Part shown: positions 39,259-49,361 of the stretch, piece by piece
Position numbering within the stretch: position 1 is the stretch's first letter
How the letters are laid out: every line of letters starts with the position of its first letter
Source: Sulfitobacter pontiacus
Lineage (GTDB): Bacteria; Pseudomonadota; Alphaproteobacteria; Rhodobacterales; Rhodobacteraceae
DNA length: 64,000 nucleotides
Direction of reading: 5' to 3'
Assembly (NCBI RefSeq): GCF_040790665.1
Contig: NZ_CP160849.1
Location: forward strand, 62,001-126,000
Notes under the pieces: generated by a model
Seen by the model: the letters and a program-made list of their open reading frames with translations, nothing else
Database searches by the model: none
What the model was told of the DNA's origin: nothing
Translations under genes and position numbers: made by a program

Positions 39259-41193
39259 CTATGCCTCGGGCTCTAGCCGCACCAGTGCTACACCCGCCTC
39301 GACCTGATCACCAGCCTGCGCCAGAACCTCGGCGACCACGCCATCGCGCGCGGCAAGCAGGCTGTGCTCCATCTTCATGGCTTCCAGCACCGCAAGGCGG
39401 TCGCCCTTGGTTACCGTCTGGCCGACCTTGGCATCCACGACACGCACCAGTCCGGGCATCGGGGCCTCGATCAGGTTGCCGTCGCCGTGACCACCCGCGG
39501 CACGGGCCAGCGGGTCGACGACGTCAAACACCAGCCCATAGCCGTCAAATACCGTTACGCGCCCCTCGGCGACAGATACAGCCGCCGCCTGTTGCCCGCC
39601 CAAGGACCAACGCCCGCCGATGCGCTGCGCCACCACCTCTGTCCCGTCCACGGTCCAGATCTGGTGATCCGCCGAGACGACCTGCACCTGCAGCAGATGA
39701 TCCTCTCCGCCCCAAGTCGATCCGACCGCGCGGCGCAGCGGCTGCCACAGCGTAAATCCCGCGCCCCCGGCCGGATCCAGCAACGACAGTGCCGCCATCC
39801 CGGCAAGCGCCGCATGGCGCGGCTCCACCTCTGGCGCTTGGGTCAAAGCATCAATGTCACGGGCGATCAGCCCGGTATCCACATCCCCCGCCGCAAACCC
39901 TTCATGCGCCGCCAAAGCCCCGAGAAACGCAAGGTTTGTCACCGTCCCCGCGACCTCGCAGCCGGTCAGCGCCGCGCGTAGGCGCGACAGGGCAATCTCG
40001 CGCGTGTCGCCATGCACGATTACCTTGGCAATCATCGGATCATAGAAAGGGCTGATCGTATCGCCGGCGCGCACGCCGCTGTCGGCCCGGCAGGCGGGCG
40101 TGAACTGCAAATGCGTCAAGGTGCCCGTGGCGGGCAGGAAGCCCTTGGGCACATCCTCCGCATAAAGCCGCGCCTCAAACGCATGTCCGTGGATCGACAA
40201 TTCGTCCTGGCGCAGGGGCAGCCCCTCGCCTGCCGCCACGCGCAACTGCCAGGCCACCAGATCAACGCCGGTAATCGCCTCGGTCACGGGATGTTCCACC
40301 TGCAGACGGGTGTTCATCTCCATGAAAAAGAAGCCGTCCGTCTGCAACCCGCCAGAGCCGTCGACGATGAATTCAATCGTGCCCGCCCCGGCATAGCCGA
40401 TCGCCTCGGCTGCTGTGACGGCCGCCTGCCCCATCGCTTCGCGCATTTCGGGCGTCATGCCGGGGGCCGGAGCCTCCTCGATCACCTTCTGGTGGCGCCG
40501 CTGAAGCGAGCAATCGCGTTCAAACAGATGCACGGCCTTTTTGCCGTCGCCAAAGACCTGCACCTCGATATGGCGCGGTTTGGTGACGAATTTCTCGACC
40601 AGCACATCGGCGTTGCCAAAGGCTGTCTTGGCCTCGGAGCGCGCACTCTCCAGCGCGGCCTGAAAACCGTCCGCCGCCTCCACCAGCCGCATGCCCTTGC
40701 CACCCCCACCGGCGACGGCCTTGATCAACACCGGATAGCCGATCTTATCCGCCTCTGCCGCCAGCAGCGCGTCATCCTGATCGGCCCCGTGATACCCCGG
40801 CACAACCGGCACGCCCGCCTCGACCATCAAGGCCTTGGCAGCGTCTTTAAGCCCCATCGCGCGGATGGCTTTGGCCGACGGGCCGATAAAGACCAGCCCC
40901 GCCGCCTCTACCGCATCCACGAAATCGGGGTTCTCGGACAAAAAGCCGTAGCCCGGATGGATCGCCTGCGCGCCCGTATCCAGTGCCGCCTGAATGATCG
41001 CCTCGCCGCGCAGATAGCTATCGGCAGGGGCCGAGCCGCCAATATGCACCGCCGTATCCGCCATCGCCACATGCTTCGCCGCGCGGTCCGCGTCGGAATA
41101 GACCGCCACGCAGCGCACCCCCATGGCCTGCGCTGTCTCCATCACGCGGCAAGCAATCTCGCCCCGGTTCGCAATCAGGATCGTATCAAACAT
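39259..41193 (-). CDS. mccA: Methylcrotonyl-CoA carboxylase biotin-carrying subunit
   Basis: The 644-aa protein has a biotin carboxylase N-terminal half (MFDTILIANRGEIACRV, ATP-grasp loop GGGGKGMRLV, EMNTRLQVEHPVTE) and a C-terminal biotinyl domain with EAMKMEH, biotin on Lys607. With MccB it carboxylates 3-methylcrotonyl-CoA. Start at ATG 41193 (MFDTIL) matches carboxylases; a GTG lies one codon upstream. Substrate is assigned from the ivd/mvaB context. BirA at 16175 would supply the biotin. Confidence 0.93.
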   Translation of the reverse strand: MFDTILIANRGEIACRVMETAQAMGVRCVAVYSDADRAAKHVAMADTAVHIGGSAPADSYLRGEAIIQAALDTGAQAIHPGYGFLSENPDFVDAVEAAGLVFIGPSAKAIRAMGLKDAAKALMVEAGVPVVPGYHGADQDDALLAAEADKIGYPVLIKAVAGGGGKGMRLVEAADGFQAALESARSEAKTAFGNADVLVEKFVTKPRHIEVQVFGDGKKAVHLFERDCSLQRRHQKVIEEAPAPGMTPEMREAMGQAAVTAAEAIGYAGAGTIEFIVDGSGGLQTDGFFFMEMNTRLQVEHPVTEAITGVDLVAWQLRVAAGEGLPLRQDELSIHGHAFEARLYAEDVPKGFLPATGTLTHLQFTPACRADSGVRAGDTISPFYDPMIAKVIVHGDTREIALSRLRAALTGCEVAGTVTNLAFLGALAAHEGFAAGDVDTGLIARDIDALTQAPEVEPRHAALAGMAALSLLDPAGGAGFTLWQPLRRAVGSTWGGEDHLLQVQVVSADHQIWTVDGTEVVAQRIGGRWSLGGQQAAAVSVAEGRVTVFDGYGLVFDVVDPLARAAGGHGDGNLIEAPMPGLVRVVDAKVGQTVTKGDRLAVLEAMKMEHSLLAARDGVVAEVLAQAGDQVEAGVALVRLEPEA

Positions 41194-41220
41194 CACGCAG
41201 TTCCCTCACATCCATCGTAT

Positions 41221-41242
41221 CTTCATTTTGCCCCTTAAACTC
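41221..41242 (-). repeat. Short intergenic repeat element (diverged copy 3)
   Basis: On the minus strand it reads GAGTTTAAGGGGCAAAATG then AAG. It shares both ends of the core at 32824 and 38542 but differs in a four-base stretch. It lies 28 bases upstream of the mccA start. Confidence 0.55.
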
Positions 41243-41252
41243 CGGGGGTCCC

Positions 41253-41357
41253 CGGGGGCTGGCCCCCGGCTTAATTAAAAACTTGGGCTTGCCCCCGGCC
41301 TAATAAAAGTCTTGGGCTGGCCCCCGGCTTTATTAAAAACTTGGGCTGGCCCCCGGC
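41253..41357. repeat. Palindrome plus three 29-bp tandem repeats between mccB and mccA
   Basis: CGGGGGCTGGCCCCCG (41253-41268) is a near-perfect palindrome. It is followed by three contiguous 29-base units at 41271-41299, 41300-41328 and 41329-41357, each an AT-rich part (TTAATTAAAA-like), then CTTGGGCTGG and CCCCCGGC with few mismatches. The units have no spacers. The 16-base palindrome recurs once at 61143-61158. It may work as a slippage-prone array or an attenuating hairpin series between two operon genes. Confidence 0.85.
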
Positions 41358-41378
41358 CGCATAAAGGCCCACCGCAGC

Positions 41379-42983
41379 CTACATCCGGAACACACCAAAC
41401 TTCGTATCCTCGATCGGTGCGTTCAAACTGGCGCGTAGCGACAGGGACAGCACCTCGCGGCTGTGGCGCGGATCGATCACGCCGTCATCCCAAAGCCGTG
41501 CGGTCGCATAAAGCGGATGCGACTGTTCCTCGAACATATCAATCGTGGGCTGCTTGAACGCGGTCTCTTCTTCCTCGGTCCAGCTGTCGCCCGCGCGTTC
41601 AATTGCATCGCGTTTTACCGTTGCCAGAACGCCCGCCGCCTGCGCGCCGCCCATGACCGAAATGCGCGAGTTCGGCCATGTCCACATGAAGCGCGGGGAA
41701 TAAGCGCGGCCCGCCATACCATAGTTACCAGCCCCGAACGACCCGCCCACCAGCATAGTGATCTTGGGCACATTGGTCGAGGCGACAGCCGTCACCATCT
41801 TGGCCCCGTGCCGCGCGATGCCTTCGTTCTCGTATTTTCGGCCGACCATGAAGCCGGTGATGTTTTGCAAGAAGACCAGCGGGATCTTGCGCTGCGAACA
41901 GAGCTCTACGAAATGCGCGCCTTTCTGGGCGGATTCCGAGAACAAGACGCCATTGTTGGCGATGATACCGACGGGGCAGCCTTTCACATGGGCAAAACCG
42001 CAGACCAGCGTCTCGCCAAAGCGCGCCTTGAATTCGTCGAAGCGGCTGCCATCGACCAGCCGCATGATGACTTCGCGGATGTCATACGGCGTGCGCAGAT
42101 CGGCGGGAACAACGCCCAGCATCTCGGCCGGATCATAGGCAGGGTCTTCGGCGGGTTGCCATTGCACATTCATCGGGGCCGCGCGGTTCAGCCCGGCCAC
42201 GGCGCGTCGTGCCAAGGCCAGCGCGTGGGCGTCATCCTCGGCCAGATAGTCGGCCACACCTGACAGACGGGTATGCACATCGCCACCGCCCAGATCCTCG
42301 GCGCTGACCACCTCGCCCGTGGCGGCCTTGACCAGCGGCGGACCGGCCAGAAAGATTGTGCCCTGCTCTTTCACGATGATCGACACATCCGACATCGCGG
42401 GCACATAGGCCCCGCCCGCGGTGCACGATCCCATGACCACCGCGATCTGGGGGATGCCCTTGCCGCTCATCCGCGCCTGATTATAGAAAATCCGGCCAAA
42501 GTGGTCACGGTCGGGAAAGACCTCGTCCTGATTGGGCAGGTTCGCGCCGCCGCTATCGACCAGATAGATGCAGGGCAGATGGTTTTCCTCGGCGATCTCT
42601 TGGGCGCGCAGGTGTTTTTTGACGCTCAACGGGAAATAGGTGCCGCCCTTCACCGTCGCATCATTGCACACGATCATGCAGTCGATGCCCTGCACCTTGC
42701 CGACACCCGCGATCACGCCCGCCGCTGGGGCCGCCCCGCCATAAAGCCCATGCGCCGCCAGCGCACCAACTTCAAGGAACGGCGATCCGGGGTCGAGCAG
42801 GTTGGCCACGCGTTCGCGGGGCAGCATCTTGCCGCGGCTCACGTGACGCGCGCGAGATTTCTCGCCGCCGCCCAGTTCCGCCGCATCCGCCGCTTCGCGG
42901 ATGGTTTGCAGCGCGGCCAGATGCGCGGCCTCGTTCGCCTTGAAGCTTTCGGACGAGGGCAAGGCTTGCGAAATCAGCTTCAT
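41379..42983 (-). CDS. mccB: Methylcrotonyl-CoA carboxylase carboxyltransferase subunit
   Basis: The 534-aa crotonase-superfamily carboxyltransferase has [36 protein letters not shown] and [12 protein letters not shown], typical of MCC beta. AAGGAG lies 6 bases before the ATG. With MccA it forms the biotin enzyme of leucine degradation. It ends about 185 bases before mccA, the largest gap in the cluster, which holds the repeat array. Confidence 0.95.
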   Translation of the reverse strand: MKLISQALPSSESFKANEAAHLAALQTIREAADAAELGGGEKSRARHVSRGKMLPRERVANLLDPGSPFLEVGALAAHGLYGGAAPAAGVIAGVGKVQGIDCMIVCNDATVKGGTYFPLSVKKHLRAQEIAEENHLPCIYLVDSGGANLPNQDEVFPDRDHFGRIFYNQARMSGKGIPQIAVVMGSCTAGGAYVPAMSDVSIIVKEQGTIFLAGPPLVKAATGEVVSAEDLGGGDVHTRLSGVADYLAEDDAHALALARRAVAGLNRAAPMNVQWQPAEDPAYDPAEMLGVVPADLRTPYDIREVIMRLVDGSRFDEFKARFGETLVCGFAHVKGCPVGIIANNGVLFSESAQKGAHFVELCSQRKIPLVFLQNITGFMVGRKYENEGIARHGAKMVTAVASTNVPKITMLVGGSFGAGNYGMAGRAYSPRFMWTWPNSRISVMGGAQAAGVLATVKRDAIERAGDSWTEEEETAFKQPTIDMFEEQSHPLYATARLWDDGVIDPRHSREVLSLSLRASLNAPIEDTKFGVFRM

Positions 42984-43035
42984 GTCGGTCTCCTTGATCG
43001 GATGGAATGGGGGGACGTCACAGTCGGGTATTGCA

Positions 43036-44559
43036 TCACGCAGCCCCTTCGGCAGCGGCGCGGGCTTTCAGCGCGCGGCGGATCACCTTGCCTGTGACGG
43101 TCATCGGCAAGGCATCCAGAAAGGCCACCTCGCGCGGGTAGGAATAGCTGGCAAGGCGGGTTTTCACCCAGTCTTGCAGGGTCTGTTCATCGACAGTCGC
43201 ACCGGATTTGCGCACGACATAGGCTTTGACGATCTCTGTCCGCAGCGGGTCGGGCTTGCCCACCACACCGCAGGTTGCCACATCGGGATGGGTCAGCAGA
43301 CAATCCTCGATCTCTGCCGGACCGATGCGATAGCCGCTTGAGGTGATCACATCATCCTCGCGCCCGATAAAGCGCAGGTATTCACCGTCGAACACGCCGC
43401 GATCGCCGGTCAGCATCCAGTCACCCCGGAATTTCTGTGCTGTCTCGTCGGGGCGCTGCCAATAGCCCAGCATCATCGCGGCTGATCCCTTGCGGATGGC
43501 GACATCGCCTTCGTCTGCCGTCGGCGCACCGGTATCATCCAGTACGGAGACTTCATGGCCCGGCACAGGTTTACCGATGCAACCGGGGCGCGGCGGGAAC
43601 TGGCTGCCCGCGCTGGTGGCGACCATATTACATTCGGTCTGCCCGTAGAATTCGTTGATGCTCAGGTCAAAGGCGTGTTGCCCCCATGCCAGCATCTCCG
43701 CCCCCAAAGGCTCACCCCCCGATGCGACAGAGCGTAGCCCCGCGATTGTGGCGCCCTCGGCCTTGAGCATCCGCAGCGCGGTCGGGGGGAAGAACACGTT
43801 GCGCACATCGCCATCACGGATAATGCGCGCACAGGCGTCTGGAGAGAATTTGGCCAAGCGTGCCGCGACAACAGGCACACCAAGCGCCAGCGCGGGCATT
43901 GCCACATCGAACAGCCCGCCGATCCACGCCCAATCGGCAGGTGTCCAGAGGCAATCGCCCTCCTGCCCCAGCACATCATGGCTGAGCGAGACGCCGGACA
44001 GATGGCCCGTCAGCACCCGATGGCCATGCAGCGCACCCTTGGGCGACCCCGTCGTGCCCGAGGTATAGATCAGCACCGCCGGATCGTCAGGGCCGGTGTC
44101 GGCAAAGCCGACAGGATCCCCCGCCACGCCGACGCTATCTGCCATCATGGGCGTCGCCAGCCCCCCCAGCAGATCGCGCCCTTCGGGATCGGTCAGCACC
44201 AGCGTCACGCCCGCATCACGCACCCGCGACGCAAGGGCATCATACTTGAAGAGTTTGAACAAAGGCACTGAAATCGCGCCGATTTTCCAGATCGCCAGAT
44301 GGGCCGCAGCACACCACGGGCTTTGCCCCAGCAGCACGCCCACACGGTCGCCTGCCTGCACCCGCTGCGCCAAGGCGCGGGCCAGTCCGTCGACCATATC
44401 GGACAGGGTGCCAAAGCTGACATCGCGTCGCGCGTCACCTGTCAGATCAATGATCGCAAGCCGCGCGGGGTCATGGGACAGACATTGCGCCGCCATGTTC
44501 AGCCGCGCCGGAATCTCCCACGCGCCCGTTGCGTCCAGACCTGGCAGGACGTCAGCCAT
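43036..44559 (-). CDS. AMP-forming acyl-CoA synthetase
   Basis: The 507-aa ANL-superfamily enzyme has the P-loop [15 protein letters not shown], the A5-like [13 protein letters not shown] and hinge [14 protein letters not shown], and the catalytic Lys in GKVIRRALK. It activates an organic acid with ATP and CoA; placement suggests isovalerate, acetoacetate or a related short-chain acid. The start at 44559 shares a base with the stop of the LprI-like gene (TGATG). Confidence 0.9.
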   Translation of the reverse strand: MADVLPGLDATGAWEIPARLNMAAQCLSHDPARLAIIDLTGDARRDVSFGTLSDMVDGLARALAQRVQAGDRVGVLLGQSPWCAAAHLAIWKIGAISVPLFKLFKYDALASRVRDAGVTLVLTDPEGRDLLGGLATPMMADSVGVAGDPVGFADTGPDDPAVLIYTSGTTGSPKGALHGHRVLTGHLSGVSLSHDVLGQEGDCLWTPADWAWIGGLFDVAMPALALGVPVVAARLAKFSPDACARIIRDGDVRNVFFPPTALRMLKAEGATIAGLRSVASGGEPLGAEMLAWGQHAFDLSINEFYGQTECNMVATSAGSQFPPRPGCIGKPVPGHEVSVLDDTGAPTADEGDVAIRKGSAAMMLGYWQRPDETAQKFRGDWMLTGDRGVFDGEYLRFIGREDDVITSSGYRIGPAEIEDCLLTHPDVATCGVVGKPDPLRTEIVKAYVVRKSGATVDEQTLQDWVKTRLASYSYPREVAFLDALPMTVTGKVIRRALKARAAAEGAA

Positions 44560-45050
44560 CAGCCTTCCCACACGTCCAGCGACAAAGCCTGACGCGCGGT
44601 CTGTTGCATCAGACAGTTGATCGCCGCAGGTCCGCGCCCCGTGCCCCCCTGCCAAAGCGAGGCTTCGTAGGTGCATGCCTTGTCGCGGAACACGATCCAC
44701 GCCCGCTGCATCTCGCGCAGGGCATCCGCCACGCCGGGGCTTCCCTCGGGCCCCGGGATCGCATCGGCATCCATCCGTTTGGCCTGCACCATCACCGCGG
44801 CGTAATTATCGTTCAACCGCTGGTCCCAGAATTGCAGCTCACGGTCCAGACATCCGCCCATACCATAGGTACTGCTTCCGCCCGGAGTATCCTCCATACA
44901 CTGGTTCGCAGAGACACCGACACATGCCATCTCGGCGGCAAAGCCATCGGCGTCGGCCAGGCAAATCTCTGTGCCACGATCAGTATACTGCAGATCCTGC
45001 GCGGCAAGCGGTGAGGCGCAGAGCATCAGGGCAAGGACCAGAGGTTTCAC
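44559..45050 (-). CDS. LprI/DUF1311-type secreted protein
   Basis: The 163-aa protein has a Sec signal ([18 protein letters not shown]) and a Cys-rich mature domain of the lysozyme-inhibitor LprI/DUF1311 type ([37 protein letters not shown], six or more Cys). It should be periplasmic. It is wedged between ivd (ATGA overlap) and the acyl-CoA synthetase (TGATG), an odd place for an envelope protein. No link with leucine catabolism is known. Confidence 0.85.
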   Translation of the reverse strand: MKPLVLALMLCASPLAAQDLQYTDRGTEICLADADGFAAEMACVGVSANQCMEDTPGGSSTYGMGGCLDRELQFWDQRLNDNYAAVMVQAKRMDADAIPGPEGSPGVADALREMQRAWIVFRDKACTYEASLWQGGTGRGPAAINCLMQQTARQALSLDVWEG

Positions 45051-46210
45051 GCCATCGCTCCCATCATCTCGCGGCCCACCAGCATCCGGCGGATTTCAGA
45101 GGTGCCTGCCCCGATCTCCATCAGCTTGGCATCGCGGAAGATGCGCCCCACGGGGTTGTCCGACAGATAGCCCGCCCCACCCATGGCCTGCACCGCCTGA
45201 TGCGCCTGTTTCATCGCCTCTTCGCTGGCATACAAACAGCAGGCGGCGGCATCCGCACGGGTGACATCACCGCGATCACAGGCCTTGGCGACCTCGTAGA
45301 CATAGGCGCGGGCCGAATTCATCGCGGTGTACATATCCGCCATCTTGCCCTGCATCAGCTGGAAGTTCCCAATGGGCTGCCCGAATTGCTTTCGCTCGAC
45401 CATATAGGGCATGATCTCGTCCAGACAGGCGGCCATGATCCCCAGACCGATCCCCGCCAGCACCACGCGTTCGTAATCAAGCCCCGACATCAGCACCGCC
45501 ACGCCGCGCCCCTCTTCCCCCAGAACGTTTTCAAACGGGACTTCGACATCGTCAAAGATAAGCTCTGCCGTGTTGGACCCGCGCATGCCAAGCTTGTCGA
45601 AATGCGGGCTGGTGGTGAAGCCTTTCATGGATTTCTCGATCAGGAAGGCGGTGATGCCTTTCGATCCGGCATCGGGGTCGGTCTTGGCATAGACCACCAG
45701 CGTGTCGGCGTCGGGGCCGTTGGTGATCCAGTATTTGTTTCCCGACAGGCGGTAGTGATCGTTGCGCTTTTCGGCGCGCAGTTTCATCGACACCACGTCG
45801 CTGCCCGCAGAGGGTTCGGACATCGCCAGCGCGCCCACATGTTGGCCCGAGCATAGGCCCGGCAGGAATTTCGCCTTCTGCTCGGGGCTGCCGTTGAGAC
45901 GGATCTGATTGACGCAGAGGTTCGAATGCGCCCCGTAGGACAGCGAGACCGAGGCGGAAGCGCGTGCGATTTCTTCAACCGCGACGGTGTGCGCGACATA
46001 GCCCATGCCCGAGCCGCCGAATTCTTCCTCGACCGTCATGCCCAGCAGACCAAGGCTGCCCATCTCTTCCCAGAGCGCGGGCGGGAATTCGTTCTTGGTG
46101 TCGATCTCGGCGGCCATCGGTTTGACCCGCTCCTGCGCCCAACGGTGCACCATATCGCGCATCTCGTTCACGTCGTCGCCCAGATCGAATTTCATGGTGG
46201 TGTTGAACAT
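45047..46210 (-). CDS. ivd: Isovaleryl-CoA dehydrogenase
   Basis: The 387-aa acyl-CoA dehydrogenase has the FAD/substrate motifs [13 protein letters not shown] and [13 protein letters not shown], and the C-terminal [20 protein letters not shown]. The catalytic base is Glu247 in [11 protein letters not shown], the isovaleryl-CoA dehydrogenase position, not the usual C-terminal Glu of other ACADs. It oxidises isovaleryl-CoA to 3-methylcrotonyl-CoA. The start at 46210 follows GGAGGGG. It is the first gene of the leucine cluster, under the palindrome at 46232. Confidence 0.96.
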   Translation of the reverse strand: MFNTTMKFDLGDDVNEMRDMVHRWAQERVKPMAAEIDTKNEFPPALWEEMGSLGLLGMTVEEEFGGSGMGYVAHTVAVEEIARASASVSLSYGAHSNLCVNQIRLNGSPEQKAKFLPGLCSGQHVGALAMSEPSAGSDVVSMKLRAEKRNDHYRLSGNKYWITNGPDADTLVVYAKTDPDAGSKGITAFLIEKSMKGFTTSPHFDKLGMRGSNTAELIFDDVEVPFENVLGEEGRGVAVLMSGLDYERVVLAGIGLGIMAACLDEIMPYMVERKQFGQPIGNFQLMQGKMADMYTAMNSARAYVYEVAKACDRGDVTRADAAACCLYASEEAMKQAHQAVQAMGGAGYLSDNPVGRIFRDAKLMEIGAGTSEIRRMLVGREMMGAMA

Positions 46211-46231
46211 AGACCCCTCCCCCGAGTTTAT

Positions 46232-46245
46232 TGAACAGTTGTTCA
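46232..46245. promoter_or_regulatory. Palindromic operator candidate upstream of ivd
   Basis: TGAACA-GT-TGTTCA is a perfect 6-2-6 inverted repeat 22 bases before the ivd start and just downstream of, or overlapping, a candidate promoter. Its size and spacing suit a dimeric HTH repressor such as a TetR- or MerR-type catabolic regulator. No regulator gene lies next to it. Confidence 0.6.
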
Positions 46246-46275
46246 TTACACTACACTTCTCGCGGATTCGGTCAA
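46245..46275 (-). promoter_or_regulatory. Candidate promoter of the leucine degradation operon
   Basis: On the minus strand TTGACC (46270-46275) and TGTAAT (46245-46250) are separated by 19 bases; an alternative -10, TAGTGT, gives a 16-base spacer. The palindrome at 46232-46245 touches the -10, as expected for repression. Confidence 0.35.
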
Positions 46276-46356
46276 GCAAATGTCGCAGGCTGCGCGGAAC
46301 TGCACCCGTGCCGCCGATGTTACCCCCGTGACACAGGATAGAAAGGACGCCCCGAT

Positions 46357-46827
46357 ATGAGCACGTCATTGAAGAAAGAATTCTGGGACCGCGTAGACGA
46401 CACCCGCATCGGGATGCTGGCCACCGATACCGCCCGCGCCATCCCCATGAGCCACTATGCCGACCACGACGCCAATTGCCTTTGGTTCATCACCGCACGG
46501 GACACAGATCTGGCGAAATCCGCCCAGACCGGTGCTGCGGCCGAATATCTGGTGACCAGCAAGGACGAACACCTATACGCCCGGATCGACGGTACCGTTC
46601 AGGCTGTGACCGACCCTGCCAAACTGGACGAGTTGTGGAACGCCTTTGCCGCCGCCTGGTTCAAGGACGGACGCAAGGATGACGACGTACAACTTGTGCG
46701 CATGGACCTCAAACAGGCGGAGGTCTGGCTGACCGGCGGCAGCCTGTCCTTCCTTTACGAAATCGCCAAAGCCAATGTGACCAAACAGATTCCGGATGCG
46801 GGCGAACATGGGACGATCCGGTTCTGA
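46357..46827 (+). CDS. PPOX-fold (general stress protein 26-like) protein
   Basis: The 156-aa protein has the split-barrel pyridoxamine-oxidase-like pattern ([56 protein letters not shown]). The family binds FMN, F420 or heme; these short stress-type members usually bind a flavin. It is divergent from ivd and is followed by a strong terminator. Function unknown. Confidence 0.85.
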   Translation: MSTSLKKEFWDRVDDTRIGMLATDTARAIPMSHYADHDANCLWFITARDTDLAKSAQTGAAAEYLVTSKDEHLYARIDGTVQAVTDPAKLDELWNAFAAAWFKDGRKDDDVQLVRMDLKQAEVWLTGGSLSFLYEIAKANVTKQIPDAGEHGTIRF

Positions 46828-46853
46828 ACGGCGGACAGGCCACTATTCACATC

Positions 46854-46881
46854 AAGGGCGGGCCTTCGTGCCTGCCCTTTT
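46854..46881 (+). terminator. Rho-independent terminator of the PPOX-fold gene
   Basis: A 10-bp stem (AAGGGCGGGC / GCCTGCCCTT, one G-T pair) with a six-base loop is followed by TTTT, 26 bases after the stop. Confidence 0.85.
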
Positions 46882-46966
46882 CGCTACAACCTGCTAGGGT
46901 GCTGCCGAACACCCGCGGGCTTTGCTCTATACCCTGTCTGATACAGCCACGAACGGATGAACTGAT

Positions 46967-47368
46967 ATGAAAATCTATGTGACCAGTATCTTCGTTGACG
47001 ACCAAGACAAAGCCCAGAAGTTCTACTGCGACAAGCTGGGATTTGAGGTGAAGAACGATATCCCCCTCGGGACGCACCGCTGGCTCACTGTGGTATCGCC
47101 CGAACAGCCCGAGGGAACAGAGCTTTTGCTAGAGCCCAGCGATCACCGCGCCGTCGGCCCCTACAAACAGGCGCTGGTGGAAGACGGGATCGCAGCCCAT
47201 TCTTTTCAGGTTGAGGATCTGGATGCCGAAGTCAAACGGCTGACCGACAGCGGTGTCGTCTTCACCCAAGACCCTATTGATGCCGGCCCCGTCCGCATGG
47301 CGGTGCTGGATGACACCTGCGGGAACCTCATCCAGTTGATCCAGATGGCGCCCCCCGGCGCGGCCTAG
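46967..47368 (+). CDS. VOC-superfamily (glyoxalase/bleomycin resistance-like) protein
   Basis: The 133-aa protein has two beta-alpha-beta-beta-beta modules: MKIYVTSIFVDDQDKAQKFY with the LGFEVKND turn, and HSFQVEDLDAEVKRLTD with VRMAVLDDTCGNLIQLIQ. The family includes metal-dependent lyases and binding proteins. Function cannot be assigned. Its stop overlaps the stop of the convergent aminotransferase gene by four bases (CTAG). Confidence 0.88.
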   Translation: MKIYVTSIFVDDQDKAQKFYCDKLGFEVKNDIPLGTHRWLTVVSPEQPEGTELLLEPSDHRAVGPYKQALVEDGIAAHSFQVEDLDAEVKRLTDSGVVFTQDPIDAGPVRMAVLDDTCGNLIQLIQMAPPGAA

Positions 47369-48570
47369 CCCTGCTGGAACACCGCCGAGACTTCCGCGCG
47401 AATGATCCGTGCGATCAGTGCGCAGTCATCCAACGAGAATGTCAGCGGGACGCGCATGTCGATGATACTGGCGAGCACCGCATCGCTGGCGGGCAGCGCA
47501 GAGGGTTCGGCATAGCGCCATGAATCGTAGCGGCTGGTAAAGCCCACAGGCTCCGCCCCGCCGAACCACTTTAGCTCCACCCCGCGGGCGGCGCAACGGC
47601 TCAGCACTGGTGCAATGGCCTCGGGGGTCCAGCCAGAAAGCAGGAACTGGAACGACGATCCGACAAAGCGTTCCACCGCGGGGCGGTTGATGAGGGTCAG
47701 GCCGGGCGTGTCGCGCAAGCCGTCCTGAACCACATGATACCGCGCATTCCACCCGTCGATCTGTGCCTCAAGCCGCTTGAGCTGCGGGCGCAGGATTGCC
47801 GCGCGCAGGTTATCCATCCGGCCAGAGATATTCGGCGTGTCGTATTTCACCGTCTCGAAGGCTTCGGGCGGCGGCCCCGCCAGATGCCGGTCGTAAAGCA
47901 TATAGGACCCTGAGAGCATGATCGCCCGCGCCGCGAGTGCTGCATCATCGGTGACCAGCAGCCCGCCCTCGCCCGCGTTGACGTGTTTATAGGTCTGGCA
48001 GGAATAGCATCCCACCGCCCCATGCCGCCCCGAGGGCACGCCGTTCCAGCTTGCCCCCATTGTATGGGCGCAATCCTCTACCACGGTGACACCGGCGGCG
48101 TCACAAAGCGCCATCAACCGGTCCATATCGCAAATATGCCCGCGCATATGGCTTAGCAGCAGCACCCGCGCCTGATCCAGTTTGGCGGCCAGATCGTCCA
48201 GATCGATCACCAGCCCTTGGGTGACATCGACAAAGATCGGCGTGGCCCCGACCGCGGCAATCGCGCCCGGCACGGGGGCCAGCGTGAAAGCGTTGGACAG
48301 CACCCGATCCCCCGGCTTGACACCAACAGCCCGCAAGGCGGTCGCGATGGCATAGCCGCCGGAGGCCACGGCAAGGCAGTAGTGCGCGCCCACCATCGCG
48401 GCGAACTCCTGCTCTAGCAGCGCGGCCTCGGCGATTTCGCAGGGCGCGGTGTTATAGCGGTGCAACCGCCCGTGGCGCATCACGGCGACGGCGGCGTCGA
48501 TGGCTTCCTCGGGGATCGGTTCTTGCTGGGTGAAGCTGCCGGCGAACACCTCTGCCGTGTCAGATACCAT
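47365..48570 (-). CDS. DegT/DnrJ/EryC1/StrS-family PLP protein
   Basis: The 401-aa fold-type I PLP protein has GGYAIATALRAVGVKPGDRV, the cofactor Asp in VEDCAHTMGA (Asp166) and the Schiff-base Lys195 in CQTYKHVNAGEGG. Family members aminate nucleotide-sugar ketones or catalyse related dehydrations. Here no sugar-nucleotide genes surround it. ATG 48570 follows the gph stop by one base; a GTG at 48582 that overlaps gph is the alternative. Substrate unknown. Confidence 0.88.
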   Translation of the reverse strand: MVSDTAEVFAGSFTQQEPIPEEAIDAAVAVMRHGRLHRYNTAPCEIAEAALLEQEFAAMVGAHYCLAVASGGYAIATALRAVGVKPGDRVLSNAFTLAPVPGAIAAVGATPIFVDVTQGLVIDLDDLAAKLDQARVLLLSHMRGHICDMDRLMALCDAAGVTVVEDCAHTMGASWNGVPSGRHGAVGCYSCQTYKHVNAGEGGLLVTDDAALAARAIMLSGSYMLYDRHLAGPPPEAFETVKYDTPNISGRMDNLRAAILRPQLKRLEAQIDGWNARYHVVQDGLRDTPGLTLINRPAVERFVGSSFQFLLSGWTPEAIAPVLSRCAARGVELKWFGGAEPVGFTSRYDSWRYAEPSALPASDAVLASIIDMRVPLTFSLDDCALIARIIRAEVSAVFQQG

Positions 48571-48571
48571 G

Positions 48572-49243
48572 TCAGACGGCACCGATCAGACGGGTGACGA
48601 TGTCGGGCAGGTCGTCATAGTGGTCCAGCAGGGCTTCGGGGCCAAGTGCTGCCATATCATCGCCCGAGGGACCGAAGGAGACCAACACGCAAGGCACACC
48701 CGCCGCGCGCGCCGTCTCGCGGTCGGTATTGGTATCGCCCACAAGCAAGCACAGCGCGGGGTCGCCCCCGGCACGCCGCGCGGTTTCGAACAGATGCTCC
48801 GGATCGGGCTTGCGGATCGCCAGCGTATCGGCCCCCACCATCGCGCCAAAGGCATCGCGCACGCCAAGCTTGGTCAGCAGCGTATGCGCCAGCCCCTCGG
48901 GTTTGTTGGTACAGATCGCCACGCGGTAGCCCGCGGCTTTCAACGCCTCCACCGCCTCCATCGCGCCGGGGTAAAGCACGGTATGGGTGTCGATCTCGCG
49001 GCCATAGGCTTCGAGCAGCATGGGATAGTAGCGGTCGATCGTCTCGGCGTCGTCGGCGCGCCCCAAACGTTCCATGCCCAACCGCAGCATCGCGCGGCCG
49101 CCTTTCAGCGCCGTGCCTGCATCGGTCTTGGCATCCAGCACATCGCCCTCGCCCATGTCGCGGAAACAGGCATTGGCCGCGGCGATCAGGTCTCCGCTGG
49201 TGTCCGCGAGCGTTCCGTCGAGGTCGAATACGACTGTTTTCAT
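48572..49243 (-). CDS. gph: Phosphoglycolate phosphatase (HAD family)
   Basis: The 223-aa HAD hydrolase has the nucleophile motif FDLDGTLAD (Asp7, Asp9), a helical cap, CTNKPEG (motif II Thr) and LVGDTNTDRETARAAG (motif IV). Gph removes 2-phosphoglycolate. The ATG at 49243 is preferred because AAAGGA lies 6 bases before it; an ATG two codons upstream would have no room. Paralogous HAD phosphatases cannot be fully excluded. Confidence 0.88.
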   Translation of the reverse strand: MKTVVFDLDGTLADTSGDLIAAANACFRDMGEGDVLDAKTDAGTALKGGRAMLRLGMERLGRADDAETIDRYYPMLLEAYGREIDTHTVLYPGAMEAVEALKAAGYRVAICTNKPEGLAHTLLTKLGVRDAFGAMVGADTLAIRKPDPEHLFETARRAGGDPALCLLVGDTNTDRETARAAGVPCVLVSFGPSGDDMAALGPEALLDHYDDLPDIVTRLIGAV

Positions 49244-49361
49244 CGGCATTCCTTTGCTGAATGTGTTGCAGGCGGAAATCTTCTTTGATGACCCCTAGCC
49301 TTGCGCAAAATCGCCAACAAGGTAAAGAGAGCAGACATTAAATTGATTAAAGAGATTATAC

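Noticed and set aside
41253..41357. CRISPR array
   Set aside because: Repeats are directly adjacent, without unique spacers, and no cas gene is present.
41253..41357. Insertion sequence remnant
   Set aside because: There is no transposase fragment and no target duplication; only short tandem units are seen.
46211..46369. Longer N-terminus for isovaleryl-CoA dehydrogenase
   Set aside because: The extension would include the promoter/operator region; the start at 46210 has GGAGGGG and gives the normal length.
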